From Misgurnus anguillicaudatus (taxonomy: Eukaryota > Chordata > Actinopteri > Cypriniformes > Cobitidae): a stretch of DNA of 64,000 nucleotides. The notes under the pieces are model-generated. The model saw only the letters and a program-made list of their open reading frames with translations, was not told the origin of the DNA and made no database searches. Of this stretch, positions 21,346-32,996 are shown one piece after another. Made by a program: the position numbers and the translations under genes. Every line of letters begins with the position of its first letter. The first letter of the stretch is position 1. Location: assembly GCF_027580225.2 (NCBI RefSeq), contig NC_073352.2, positions 1,056,501 to 1,120,500 of the forward strand, given 5' to 3'.

Positions 21346-21832
21346 GTCGTTGAAACAAAGTATTAAAGTATGTATAGCCATGTCAATCATCTTATTACAA
21401 TATGTTAATTAGATAACTGGATACAACTTATTGTATAGTTTAATAAAATGATGTATTTTGATTATACAAATCAATTATGACCTAACTAGTGATTGTTTAA
21501 CTAACTGCTGACCAGCTTAGGGAATCTCTATGGCTAATTTATAAGACATAGCCTATTGCTGAATCAGTATGTTGTTTTTCTTGTAAAAGGGGACATTCCA
21601 TGAAAATCAGACTTTTTCCATGTTTAAGTGCTATAATCGGGTCCCCAGTGCTTCTACCAACCCAGAAAACATGAAAAATAGCAACCCTGTAACTTTGTTT
21701 TGGTAAGGCTCTTTCTGCAAGCATGTGAATAAATAGGTCATGCGGATTTCGCAAATTAAAGAACACACCCTCTGCTTTCAAACAAACAATAAACAAACAA
21801 ACAAACAAACAAAATGGGGAAAAAACGTTTCA
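21346..21832. other. AT-rich spacer with (AAAC)n tract
   Basis: No gene or element ends recognised. An AAAC microsatellite lies at about 21779-21813. Confidence 0.5.
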
Positions 21833-22879
21833 TTATATATGTAGCCCGGGACATGGATTAGTGATGACACCGGACACAGGATATAAAATTTAAACGGGGA
21901 TCTTTTATTTCAGACTGCACGTTAAGCAGTGCAGCGTTAATTATGCAAACTTTGGAGTTGTAGAGATGGAAAGGTAGAGCTTGTAAATAAAGTTTGTGGA
22001 AATAAAATAAAACAATAAAAATTGCTTCTCTTATCACAATGTGTATGTCCTTCTGTTTAGTAAAAGACAGAATTCTCTTTGTTTAACAAGCTAACATAGA
22101 CAACGGTAGCAGCCCTTTTTTAGAAAACAAACAGACACATGAATATAACACCTGAATGCACAGAAGACTAAATAAGGCTGATTGAGTAACATGAGAATAC
22201 ACAAAAACACAGTCATACATAACATGTTACATCTTTTTGTGTGATTAGTACAGCTCAAACATTAAAAGTATCTTTACACCACATAACACTTTCTCTTACA
22301 CTTAAACATCAGTGTTACATCACAGTAAATAACTTCAAAATAAGCTTATAGAGAAAATTAATTAAATACAATGTCTCAAACTTACTTTTTATCACCCCTC
22401 TGACACATGCACACACTATCACAGCATATGACAGACTCGTTCTTTCTTCTGATGCTTCACACTCCCCAGGAAACGCACAGAAGGCTTACGAAGCACTTTC
22501 TCCCCTCTTAATTAAACAGAATAACTATGTTTCAATATCACTGGTCCACATAAAATTACACACAAAACTCAATAATCATATACTCAGAACTCTTCGTATA
22601 CTGATTATATGTAAACACTTACGCTTCTTTGAGAATCAATTTCGTGCTATTTACACACCACACGAGTATCTCAACAGAAATCGCTGTCAATCAGCAAAAT
22701 ACACAGCCATCCAAATAAAATAAAACACTCAAAAGCTTTTAGCTTCACTATATCTCACTATAGTTTCTTATTTTGTGTTTTTTGTGTTGGATGCTATATT
22801 CCCCACTGCACGTGCACTCTCTAAACTGCGTTGTGAACCGCGCTGTACACAGGAAGTAAACAAAAAACTTCCCGCAGCA

Positions 22880-23764
22880 TTACAGCAGACATCCCAACCT
22901 GCAAAAAGTCATTTCAGGGAGGTATCCCGAAGCATAATATTAATTTCTAGAGGCCTATGCAATTATTGGTAACACTTTACTAGGTCTCATTTGTTAACAT
23001 TAGTTAATGTATTAACTAACATGAACTAACCATGAGCAGTACATTTGTTACTGTATTTGCTAATCTTTGTTAACGTTAGTTAATAAAAATACAGCTGTTC
23101 ATGGTTTGTTCGCGTTAGTTCACAGTGCATTAACTAATGTTAACAAGATTTGAATAATGTATTAGTAAATGTTTAAATTAACATTAACAAAGATAAAAAA
23201 TGCTTTATAAATGCAGTTCATTATTATATGTTAACTAATGTAGTAAACTAATGTTAGCTAATGAACCTTATTGTAAAGTGTTACCCAATTATTTGTTAAT
23301 TATATTACAATATTTAGATCACTTTTACTATTTATATAAGCTGCTTATAATATTTATATGAACTGTTTTATTTATATTCTATTGCAACTTTAAACAGGTC
23401 TAAAGAGTTTGTTGTTTTCATGTAGCCTTGGCAACTAGTATCCAGCCTGAAAAATATGCACATGATATTAAACCGGTTGAACTCACCTTCGGGAGAAGAG
23501 ATAAAAGCCCGCCCACACTGACAATTGATTGGTTGATTTACCGGAGCAGGCCAATCAGGATGCTCTCTGTCTTACATGCGCTTAGTGAGGCACACTATCA
23601 CACACACGTAAGGTCTCCCCCTCCCTCTCTGCCGTGCGTGTGCTACTCTTTCTTGCTCGCTCTAGATTCCGGGAGATTTTAACTAATTTGCGGGCATCAG
23701 GGAGCCGCTATCAAAATGCGGGAGACTCCCGGAACTTCCGGGAGACTTGGGATGTCTGTTACAG
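22880..23764. mobile_element. Inverted-repeat element flanked by TTACAG
   Basis: The element runs from 22886 to 23758 with ends CAGACATCCCAA and TTGGGATGTCTG and a 6-bp direct match TTACAG on each side (22880-22885 and 23759-23764). About 0.55 kb is its own after removing the nested foldback element. The right part holds short inverted CCGGGAGACT/AGTCTCCCGG-like repeats. No coding capacity. Confidence 0.65.
22960..23293. mobile_element. Angel-like foldback MITE, 318 bp
   Basis: The element runs from 22968 to 23285, begins GGTAACACTTTAC and ends GTAAAGTGTTACC, and is close to palindromic throughout (GTTAACATTAGTTAATG arms). It is flanked by the perfect 8-bp duplication CAATTATT (22960-22967 and 23286-23293). 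The resemblance to zebrafish Angel foldback elements is from memory. Confidence 0.85.
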
Positions 23765-23792
23765 TCCCATTTCTTAAAGGGCCAGCGTAACA

Positions 23793-24854
23793 TTTCAACA
23801 ACACATTAAAAAAGGCATTTATACACATTTTATGCACAGGACACATAACACAGGGCTTAAATAAGATAAATTACATATTCTTTTATGATTTACATGTTCT
23901 CTTTTTGACCTGGTTACATATATTTACTTTTTCCACTTAATTTAACCACTGAAATATGGATATTTCTCTTCAAAAATACAACATTTTGAGCAAAAAGCTT
24001 AAAAAATTGTGTTTTTTAAAAGGAATTTATGTTAGAGATCAGACTCAGAATGACTATCAAACATAAAGGCATTTTAAATAAATTTTAATATCTTTTTAAC
24101 ATCCGTTTTTGATAAATTCGTTTTGGCGCCATCTGGTGGTTAAAAGCGGTATTACACTTTCACTTTGAAATTCGTCCAGAAAGGCATTTTTATTAGTTAA
24201 ATATGAACTCATAAATGACGAGATAACTCGTCAATGGCGGTGAATGAGTTAATTGGTTAATGTAAAAAAGGACACGCAAAAGTCGTTACGTCGGGGAAGT
24301 GCAGTGACGATTGTTTAATTATTTAATGATTTGTGTTTGAGTGTGTATGTATGCAGCTGCAGAGTGTGTGTTAGTGAGAGAAATGTGAACGTGCATCTGG
24401 TAAAGCAGGGAGAGACTTTCCCTTGGGCAGTTGGGCTGTTAAGGGGGGTGTATGTGAGTGTAGGGTAAAAAACTACTGTGTTAGAGTGTGGAAGAATGAG
24501 CCCTAAGGAAATAAATAAATAAAATAAAGAGAGCCCAAATAAATACATAAAGGGTTGTACATAAATGCTAATGGATTATTACTGAAAAATGGTTGGGTTA
24601 ACAATTTGATTTATAGGTTATCAAACATACATTTGAAATTTAAGGTTTGGTAAAAACAATTGACACCAGATGGGACATCAAAAAGAACACAGAACCGGAG
24701 ACCACAGCTGGCTTTCTCAATGGACAATGCAATCAGGTGGCCACCTAAAGAGATGAGCAGTTTTGCTTGTTAAAAGATTGTATTGTTCACCTAAGAGGGC
24801 TCGGGGTGGTCTAATCTCAAATGCTCTTCCAAATTTAAGAATAAAAAGGGGAAA
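23793..24854. other. No gene seen; AT-rich
   Basis: Only short, unconvincing reading frames. A TGGCGCCATCTGGTGG motif near 24123-24139 resembles the core of a CTCF site; this is noted only as a pattern. Confidence 0.4.
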
Positions 24855-25208
24855 TTGAAGATTATTAGATTAAATGATAAGAATAAAGGGTTTCATTTTC
24901 AAAAGGAATGTTTGCTAGGACAGATGATGGTTTATTGTGTGAATTATCTTTTGTCATTGAGTGGCTTGGATAAAGATTTAAAGAAGTTTCACGCAAGAGT
25001 CGTGAGGAACCTGAGTGTTACCGTGTCGGGGCAGACACGTTGGGGTTCGGAGAGAAGAGTACTCAAATCCTGTAGGTCAGAGGGTCTATGTGTTATTTGT
25101 CTTGTTGTTTTGGAACGCCCGGCAGTGGCGGAGCCAGAGGGGTGTCCAGGGTGGCACTGGACACCCTTGACATGTCACTGGCCACCCCGTGTGCCACCCC
25201 AAATTTAA
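24855..25208 (+). pseudogene. Unrecognised frame interrupted by hAT element
   Basis: The frame MKIIRLNDKNKGFHFQKEC continues through a basic stretch (RRVLKSCRSEG) into LCVICLVVLER, where the hAT at 25123 begins. After the hAT a Cys-rich stretch, CFCFICHVGLVNC...CRLKC, is open up to 26822 but in another frame. I do not recognise the family. It may be a fossil Cys-rich protein, or chance. Roughly 88 residues precede the insertion, and nothing before it looks like a promoter. Confidence 0.25.
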
Positions 25209-26710
25209 TGCGCTACTTTCACTTAATCGCTATGTTTATTTTTCGACGTGCAGCAGCGCAGCACATTGTTAAAAACAAACACTATGAATATTAATTCCCT
25301 GCGGTCGCGGCGCAAACTCTTTATTTTTCGATCACTGCGCAAAGAGACTTGGATTACTTTGCTGATTTTGGACATGCAGATATGATTTATACATCATTTA
25401 AAACGTTAAAGTGTCATTTTTTGTGTGTCTATAAAAACTGAATGTTGTGCTTTTCACAAAATTAAGAAAATATACATAATGCGCGTTCTGTTATCTTTCC
25501 ATCAGTGACGTCTTTTCAAAAACGCGTCAGAAAAATTACTGTAACTTAACGAATACTTTTCATATCATCAGAAGATAAATGTAATGTCTACATAATGCTT
25601 GGAATCTCTTTAAAATTATGTAAGTGAAGTTGTACATTGCTAATACTACATGATTTCACCGTATATGCTGGAAGTGTGGTAATTTTCTTGTGGACTGAAT
25701 AAAGTCTAAGATTGCCAATTCTTTTTACAACAAATCCCACCATGTTTTCATTCTTGACGTGATCTTTATAGGCTACTGTATGATTGTTAATTCGACTGGA
25801 TTGCCACATTGAACTTGAAAGCGCGACGCGCATATCCGCATCCGATAATGCGCGTGCACAGCCAGAGCTTAAACGACTTCATGTTCGCGTCTTTTTTGCT
25901 TAAACGGACAAATGCTCATATGTCAAAATAGCTGTTTTGGTGATTTTCATACTAAACATTTGGTTACTGTACGTCTTAAACAAATAAACATTTTATTGCA
26001 TTCGTCTTATCCTAACGTGTTGAAATCTGCATTAAAGTTAATTAAATATCAAAAGAAAAAAGAAAACTTTTGCATCTTCTGTATCTTCGTAAATAAAGAT
26101 GAATCCAAGCATCCTTTGTGTTGAGCACTGCTATTTGAAGTAAGTTTAAGGTTTATCATGGAGTTTAGATTTCCTGATCTTTTGTTTCATTAAAGGGATA
26201 GTTCACAAAATGAAAATTCTGTCATCATTTTTACATCCTTATGTTGTTCTAAACCTGTATGAATTTCTTTTTTCTGATGAACACAAAAGAAGATATTTTG
26301 CTGGTATGCACACAGCCGTTAACCATTGACTAACATAGTAGGAATAAAAACAACATGATGGGATTCAGTGGATTTTGTGCTTACCATCATTTATCAAAAT
26401 ATCTTCTTTTGTGTTTATTAAAATAAAATACAGGTTACGACCAACGTGGGGGTGAGTGAGTGATGACAGAATTTTAATTTTTGGGTGAATCCCTTTAACA
26501 GACAGTAAATCATATGTAAGAAATACAGTAGAAAGATTTAAATTCACCCTTATTATGTTTACATATAATGCGATCAAAAGATTCATTTATGCTTTCTTGA
26601 TACATCATTACACGTCATTTTCTTTTAGTGACTATGGACCCCCTAAAGTACCTTTGGCCACCCCCTGGCCACCCCATTAAAAAAATTCTAGTTCCGCCAC
26701 TGACGCTCGG
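25115..26710. mobile_element. hAT-type non-autonomous transposon, 1580 bp
   Basis: The element runs from 25123 to 26702 with ends CAGTGGCGGAGCC and TTCCGCCACTG. The flanking 8-mers are ACGCCCGG and ACGCTCGG, an 8-bp duplication with one difference. Both ends carry GGCCACCCC-type motifs. No transposase is seen. A TTAA-flanked MITE is nested inside. Confidence 0.8.
26190..26498. mobile_element. TTAA-flanked MITE, copy 1
   Basis: The element runs from 26194 to 26494, begins AGGGATAGTTCAC and ends GGTGAATCCCT, with TTAA on both sides. The interior ATGAAAATTCTGTCATCAT is shared with the copy at 39355-39686. This is a very common fish family. Confidence 0.85.
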
Positions 26711-28815
26711 GCTGATGAGAGATATTGTTTTTGTTTTATTTGTCATGTTGGATTGGTAAATTGTGTAAGTGAATCTTTTCCATGTCGACTGAAGTGTAAT
26801 GGAAAGATGAACTTGGCCAGGTAGTCTAGATAGAGTTGTTTTATTTTATTTGTGTGAGAATGCAATGTGTCTGTGATATAATGAGTCTGTGTGTGAATGT
26901 CTGAGATGGAAAGAGTGGGGGCTGAGTGAGTAGTGGGTGTGTCCTTCTCCTGTGGCTCTAAAGAGCCCACAGAGAGGTGTTGTGTTACAGGAGTGAATGA
27001 TTGTTTAAAACTATAAAAAAGGGAATAAATTTTAAAGGATGTGAATATGAGTAATATGAGTATGGATAAGAGACAGTTATAAATGCTGGAAATTAAAGAG
27101 TAGATTTGAAGACATTGTGGTTCTGAGGTATTGTAGCTAAAAATATTAGTTATTACAGTGAAATATACAGCTACTTCTAGAAATTAAATAATTAATTTAA
27201 ATGATTGATTAAAATAAAATATTGTGCTCAATAGGAAAAGATTGCTTGTCAAAAAAAAAAGGGACAGATGCTGGTGATGGTATTTGACATTATTTGACAA
27301 AACATTACAAAATATTATAAAGGAAATTTTATTTTTAAAGACACATTGGAAATCTAAGTAACTATTTGGAGAATATATAAATTGGACAAATAAAAACAAT
27401 AAGTTTGTGAAGGGGTTAAATGAGAAATAATTATAAAATATAAGGTGTGTTATATTGCAAAGAAAAGATTATGGCAGTCACATTAATGGAAAAATAAGGA
27501 TTAAACAATTGTTGTGTGGAGAATTAGAAAATAGAATAATTGGATGTTCAAATGAGGAAACATTTGGTGTGGCATGGTGTGAGGATAAATACAACTAAAT
27601 AAAAATATAAACTAATGAAAGATAAGAGGAGATAATTAACAGACAAAGAAATGCTCAAAGGGAGAAGAAGAGAGAGAGAGAGAGAAAGGGAGGGGGTTCT
27701 AAATGGTCACCAGATTTGACCTGTAAAGGTCAACTCCCATAGCTCGAGGGAATTGTGGGATTAGGCAAAATCTAGCAGAAAGACAGAGGCGAAGCTTTGA
27801 AAGAAAAACAACAAATTAGAGAAAAAAAGAGTAGAGACCAAGTTATTAAAAGTGGAAATAAAGAGAAAAATAAAAGGACAGAAAAATTAAAAGGTGATTG
27901 ACACAGATAAATTATACAAAGATAAATTATTACAAAATGAAGAGGAGTCTTCATCTGATGATTGAAGGTGGTCACAAAATAAATTTTATTTTAAATTGAA
28001 AGGCAATATTTTGCAATGGGTTAAGTTAAACCTTGAAAAGCTGAAAGCTCTCATCCTTTGACATTCAAGAAAGTGACAAAAAAACTGGCCAGAAACAGAC
28101 AATGAAAAACTGTGTGTGACATCAAAGTGTTGGAGTTGCAAAGAGAGGAGTAACTCATAAACTGGACTGAGAACACATTCTATTTGAATGGGACTATAAT
28201 TGATCTCAAGCAGTGAAGGGGGCACTGCATATGTTCAGAGACAATTACAAGGATGAAAAAAGACTGAGTGGAGTCAAGAAGGAGACTCACAAAGACAATA
28301 ATGTTCTTGGAGGCAAGAGAAACTGGACAACACTTCACTGGACACTGAACTTTTTCATCTTCATACGAGCCTTTGAGTGAAAAAGGGGAAAGAGTAAACA
28401 GCCGTTCAATGTTTAGCAAAAGACCCTGTTACTATAGGGACACAGACAATCTTTATGAGAAAATCAGCTAGACAAATTTAAAGGCTGATCAAGAACTTAT
28501 GTTGTTAGGTGTGACTACCTGTTTTGAAATCAAATCAGACTCCTATTAATCTGACAGGAAGAAATGCATAATGAAATTTTGGTTTTTTTTTTTTGAATTT
28601 GGTATTCTACAGAGGAAGTTAGAACTCCAATGATGGTACTAGTCTAAAAAGCAAATATAAATGGCATAGAACAGCTATGACAGAAAGGAAAATAAAATAG
28701 ATACAAGAAATAAATTGAAAAAACACCATAGGATACTATAAAAGGTAAACAAGAAAAAAGCTGTGAGAATAAAAAAAAAAAGAAATAACTAATTATTGTA
28801 ACAAACTTAGGATTT
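26711..28815. other. A-rich sequence without recognised gene
   Basis: Over 2 kb of strongly A/G-biased plus strand, with a GA microsatellite near 27670-27687. Short frames only. The same composition resumes after the LTR element at 31236. Unassigned; a decayed A-rich retroelement is one possibility. Confidence 0.35.
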
Positions 28816-29340
28816 TGTCATGGTTCTGCCATCTTGTCCTTTGTTTAATCTAGTCTTGTGGCAGAATCATGACAGACCCATGTTTTGTGTAGGTTCACGT
28901 GGTCTTAGTATTGGTTTACTAGACCACGTGTTCCCTGTATCTTGTCTCTTTTACCCCGCTCCCTTGTCATCCTCTCCTCATTATTGTTTGATTTATATCA
29001 CCTGTTCCCCTCTTGATTTGTTTCCCTATTTAATCCTCTTGTATTCATTGTCCTGTGCTTGTGCATTGTTTCTGTGTTTCCAGATACCTGTGAGTACGCT
29101 GTCATCAAAGTCTTGTCTAGTAGTGTTAAACATATATTAAGTGTTTTGTCAAGTTTATTGTTAGGTGTACCCTGTTAAGTGTAGTTATAATCTAGTCTTG
29201 TTTAGTGTTCACTTCCTGTGTTAGTATCTTGTTTATATTGTTTTGCCCCCTCGTGGGTTTTATTTTCTGTTTTTGTCATAAAAGTCTTTAGTGTTCATCA
29301 TATCTGTCTGCACTTGGGTTCATCCTTCATCCACATAACA
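28816..29340 (+). repeat. 5' LTR with terminal hairpins
   Basis: Starts TGTCATGGTTCTGCCA and ends ACATAACA. The first ~60 bases fold: GTCATGGTTCTGCCA pairs with TGGCAGAATCATGAC at one mismatch. A second stem, ACGTGGTCT...AGACCACGT, follows at about 28894-28928. The same hairpins exist in the other LTR. Confidence 0.9.
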
Positions 29341-29342
29341 GA

Positions 29343-29576
29343 ATGCACAAGCCAACAAGGAACCCAGCAGACAGCATGTCTCTTCCCGCTAGGCGGCAGT
29401 CGGCTGACCTTGAACAGTGGTGGCAGTCGACTGCCGTCGACATGAAGATGGGCAAGGCTCCATTTCCTCCCCAGGGAGATAAGGCCCTGAGGGAGTATGC
29501 CAAAGACTTGGAAGCGAGGAGGTGTTTTCTGCCTGAAACCCTCCTCAATTCTTACCTCATCGCGGGCCTTAATCAC
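29343..29576 (+). pseudogene. Gag-like N-terminal fragment
   Basis: The frame directly after the LTR reads ADLEQWWQSTAVDMK, KALREYAKDLEARRCF and LPETLLNSYLIAGLN, then runs into the minisatellite. The amphipathic helices resemble the N-terminal part of fish Gypsy gag proteins, but the match is weak and the frame is not the one kept open further downstream. Confidence 0.35.
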
Positions 29577-29957
29577 CGCTGCAGCCCCTGCCGTCTGCGC
29601 AGCCACCGCTGCAGCCCCTGCCGTCTGCGCAGCCACCGCTGCAGCCCCTGCCGTCTGCCCAGCCACCGCTGCAGCCCCTGCCGTCTGCCCAGCCACCGCT
29701 GCAGCCCCTGCCGTCTGCGCAGCCCCCGCTGCAGCCCCTGCCGTCTGCGCAGCCACCGCTGCAGCCCCTGCCGTCTGCGCAGCCACCGCTGCAGCCCCTG
29801 ACGTCTGCGCAGCCACAGAGGCAGCCCCTGCAGTCTGCGCAGCCACCGCTGCAGCCCCTGCCGTCTGCGCAGCCACCGCTGCAGCCCCGGCCGTCTGCGC
29901 AGCCACCGCTGCAGCCCCGGCCGTCTGCGCAGCCACCGCTGCAGCCCCTGCCGTCTG
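29577..29957 (+). repeat. 30-bp minisatellite, about 12.6 copies
   Basis: Tandem 30-bp units with the core CAGCCCCTGCCGTCTGCGCAG. Variation is limited to a few positions (CGC/CCC, CTG/CGG, one CACAGAGG unit at 29813-29822). Thirty bases is ten codons, so each open frame repeats as a ten-residue motif; several frames on both strands are open through the array. Confidence 0.95.
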
Positions 29958-29959
29958 GA

Positions 29960-30250
29960 CTGCCGGACGCAACGCCCCCTGTCTCTGTCTCAGTTTCGTC
30001 TCCGCTGCCGGACGCAGCGCCCCCTGTCTCGGTCTAAGTTTCGTCTCCGCTGCCGGACGCAGCGCCCCCTGTCACGGTCCCTGTCTCGTCTCCGCTGCCG
30101 GACGCAGCGCCCCCTGTCACGGTCCCTTTCTCGTCTCCGCTGCCGGCCGCAGCGCCCCCTGCCTCTGTCTCGTCTCTGCTGCCTGACACAGCGCCCCCTG
30201 TCTCTGTCCCTGTCTCGTCTCCGCTGCCGGACGCAGCGCCCCCTGTCTCA
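29960..30250 (+). repeat. 45-bp coding-type minisatellite, about 6.5 copies
   Basis: Units start CTGCCGGACGCAGCGCCCC and are 45 bp long, one being 39 bp. Both lengths are whole codons, so the proline-rich frame SPLPDAAPPVSV is kept, except for a TAA at 30035-30037. Lengths in multiples of three suggest past selection on this frame. Confidence 0.85.
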
Positions 30251-30661
30251 CCGGCTCCTTCTGTTGCTTCCTCCCCTGCTACTGTCTCCATGTCCTCCCT
30301 GAACTCTCTCCCCTACCCAGTGAGTCCTGGCTTGCCCCCGTCTTCTCCTTTGTCTACCCCTACCATGCCCTGGAACCCTGCCTTGCCCCTTACCCAGTCT
30401 GTATCCATAACCAAGCCTGCCCGGACTCCTCGTCCCAAGCTCTCCACTACCCCTGAACCCAAGACCCCTTGCCCACCCAGCTCCACACTACCTGGACTTC
30501 CTTTTGTGAACTCTGTTTTGCCTCCGCCCCCCCTCCCTTGTTTGTTGTTTTTAATGTGTCACCCCAACCCCTTTGTATTGTATTCTTGTCTGCCCCTATG
30601 TATATTTGTCATGTTTTCTTGGTGTCTGTCTATCTGTCAGTCTGTCTTGTCCCGTGTCTAG
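30038..30661 (+). pseudogene. Proline/serine-rich polypeptide of LTR element
   Basis: The frame through the 45-bp repeats (PDAAPPVTVPVSS units) continues past 30290 (MSSLNSLPYPVSPGLPP) and a Pro/Ser/Thr-rich tail to a stop at 30659-30661. It is low-complexity with no catalytic or zinc motif. Upstream the same frame also runs back through the 30-bp repeats as LQPLPSAQPP units but is cut by the TAA at 30035. It is most likely the spacer-like tail of a gag-type protein; a function cannot be named. Confidence 0.4.
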
Positions 30662-30695
30662 TGTTCCCCTGGGGACGTCTGGTAGCCGCTCCTTT

Positions 30696-30707
30696 AAAGG
30701 GGGAAAC
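30696..30707 (+). promoter_or_regulatory. Polypurine tract
   Basis: AAAGGGGGAAAC ends directly at the right LTR, as expected for the plus-strand primer. It fixes the element's orientation as plus. Confidence 0.8.
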
Positions 30708-31230
30708 TGTCATGGTTCTGCCATCTTGTCCTTTGTTTAATCTAGTCTTGTGGCAGAATCATGACAGACCTATGTTTTGTGTGGGTTCACGTGGTCTTAG
30801 TATTGGTTTACTAGACCACGTGTTCCCTGTGTCTTGTCTCTTTTACCCCGCTCCCTTGTTGTTCTCATCTTCATTGTTTAACTCCTGTCACCTGTTGCCC
30901 TCATTAGTTGTCCTCTATTTAAGATCCTTGTGTTTGTTGTCCTGTGCTTGTGCATTTGTTTCCAGATACCTGTGAGTATGCTGTCTCAGTTAGTCTAGTC
31001 AAATAGTGTTTATTGTCAAGTTCATTGTGTAGTGTCACCCTGTTTAGTGTTAAGTGTAGTTGTAGTCTAGTCTTGTTTAGTGTTCACTTCCTCTGTTTAG
31101 TATCTTCTTTATATTGTTTTGCCCCCTCGTGGGTTTTGTTTTCTGTTTTATTCATTAATAAATATCCTTAGTTAACCCCTTGTTGTCTGCATTTGGGTTC
31201 ATCCCTTCACACCCTACCACCATCACAACA
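30708..31230 (+). repeat. 3' LTR
   Basis: Starts TGTCATGGTTCTGCCA and ends ATCACAACA. It is collinear with 28816-29340 but has many substitutions and indels after the first ~170 bases. Confidence 0.9.
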
Positions 31231-31235
31231 GATTT

Positions 31236-32996
31236 AAGGAAATAAATCTAAATTGTATCTAGTCACGATTTAAGAGCAATTAATGACAAGAAAAGATTGA
31301 TGATCCAAAAAACCACATACTTACAAGTGTTTCTCCATTTGATAAACATTTTTACTGTGAATTATGATTTGCATAAGAAGTAGATACTTGCATTTACGTA
31401 TTTAAAAATAAGGGAAAATATTATACAGGTTTAGAATGGATGAACTACTATTCCAACATGCGGAAAGGTTAGCCTGGTTGATTAATGCTAAAAAGTTGAT
31501 AAAATGATTGGTTGTCATTGAGTTACAGGGACACAGGAGAACAGTTGATTTTGCCAGCATGGGCAAACAGATGTGGAAGCTAAAAAGGGCCTCAGAGTGT
31601 CAGGAGATCTTTTTAGATTGTATAGAAGTGAAAAATCTCAGTCATAAATATTATTATCATAGATGTACATGGGGCAAATAAATGAATGAAAATAAATTAT
31701 TTGATTCATGAGAAGAATAAAGATTTTGAGTTGAGATAAAAAGGGAAAAACTGATGTGATAGATAAGAGAGAAGAAAAATTTGACTATCATCTATAATCA
31801 CAAAGGATGGTAGATAAAATGGTATAGAAAAGGAATAATCATCAAAGCCATACTTAACAAAATGTGTGAAAATACTAATCGTAACAGAATTGATGTTTTA
31901 CCTTGTATTAATGAGCATGTAAACTAACAAACGTACACCTTTAACACTGCATGAAATATTTGCCGATAGACCTATGCGTATTGTAAAAACATCTGGAATT
32001 AAGTGTTATAGGAAGAAACTAATTGTCTATGTATTGAGTTATTTGTGTACAGAAAAAGCTGAAAGGAGTTGAGGAGGAGATGAGACAACATGACTCATTG
32101 TGCGAGATGATCTAGCTTATCTGAGGGTCGAGAGGTCGGGGGAGCCTAAACACGGCCACAGGGGGCCTAACTGAAGGATGAGACCAGCCCCAGAAATGTC
32201 CAAGTGGGAGGAGCAGCCAATATAGCAGAGCTCGTAGGAAGGAGAGAAGGAGAAAGAATGCCATGATATGAAAGAAGAAACATCAAAACCAAATCAAAGT
32301 AAAAGCAATTCAAGTATACCGACGGATGGAGAGCAAAGTTTTGAGCACCGAGAGGAAGAAGTGAAAAAGAGAAATTGTCAAAAGAAATTGAATTGAAAAG
32401 AACAAAGCCGATTACTACAGAAGATTTGCATTGCTACAGTCAATTAAAGAACGAAGGCGATTACTACAGAAGATTTGCATTGCTACAGTCAATTAAACTT
32501 CCTGGCTATGGACTTTTGCCTTAAACGAGGCCCAGTGAAAGATCTGCAACAATCTCAAATGAACAGAATCTGAAAGAAAGACTGAAATAGTCAGGAGGCC
32601 AAAACTGATATTAAAACTTTGTCGGACACTTTTTGGTACAAGCATACAACCTATCCAGTATTAATATTTAACCCCTCAACATGTGTTCTAGCCAGGTTGT
32701 CAGCTTAGTAAATGTTTTTTGACCATTTTAACATTATATTCTTAAAAGTGGTAAAAGCGGATCCCCCCCAAAGTGCTTCCATTTTCTATGTCCTACTGTA
32801 ATTTTGGGCAAATGTGCAATATAATCCAATTTATGTGCAAGCATGATCGTTAAAAAATAATAATCAATAAATACCACAAGAGTACCACACCACATTGGGC
32901 ACTGTTGTGTCAGCCTAGCTGTGATTTGGCATGAGGCAGCAGATCCAGAGAAGATGATCACAGCAGAGTCAACAGTCTGAACCAAACTTTCTAATC
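31236..32996. other. A-rich sequence without recognised gene
   Basis: Continuation of the A-rich region interrupted by the LTR element. A CCAATATAGCAGAGC motif (about 32217) and a region rich in GGGGG-x-CCTAAC near 32150 hint at a promoter-like or LTR-like stretch, but no termini were found. No gene is supported. Confidence 0.3.
32410..32497 (+). repeat. 49-bp period duplication, two copies
   Basis: GATTACTACAGAAGATTTGC begins at 32410 and again at 32459; about 39 bases are identical between the copies. Confidence 0.85.

Larger units (their letters stand above)
21833..23792 (-). repeat. Probable solo LTR with nested insertions
   Basis: Read on the minus strand it starts TGTTACGCTGGCCC at 23792 and ends with AATAAAAGATCC and ...GGGCTACA near 21840. 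A 5-bp match TTTCA flanks it if the left end is placed at 21833 (21828-21832 and 23793-23797). After removing the nested element (22886-23758) it would be about 1.08 kb. No internal retroviral genes adjoin it, so a solo LTR left by recombination is the best reading. The boundary at the left is uncertain by several bases. Confidence 0.45.
28811..31235 (+). mobile_element. Short LTR retrotransposon without pol
   Basis: LTRs at 28816-29340 and 30708-31230 with the perfect 5-bp duplication GATTT (28811-28815 and 31231-31235) and a polypurine tract before the right LTR. The 1.37-kb interior encodes at most a short gag-like start and a proline-rich repeat region. No RT, integrase or protease is present, so it must have been mobilised in trans. 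The LTRs have diverged noticeably (several indels), so it is not recent. Confidence 0.9.

Noticed and set aside
21539..21808. 89-codon minus-strand frame near the (AAAC)n tract
   Set aside because: No motif, no family resemblance, and it starts within a simple-repeat region.
29298..29972. Minus-strand 224-codon Ala/Val-rich frame
   Set aside because: It is a by-product of the 30-bp minisatellite, which is open in several frames on both strands.
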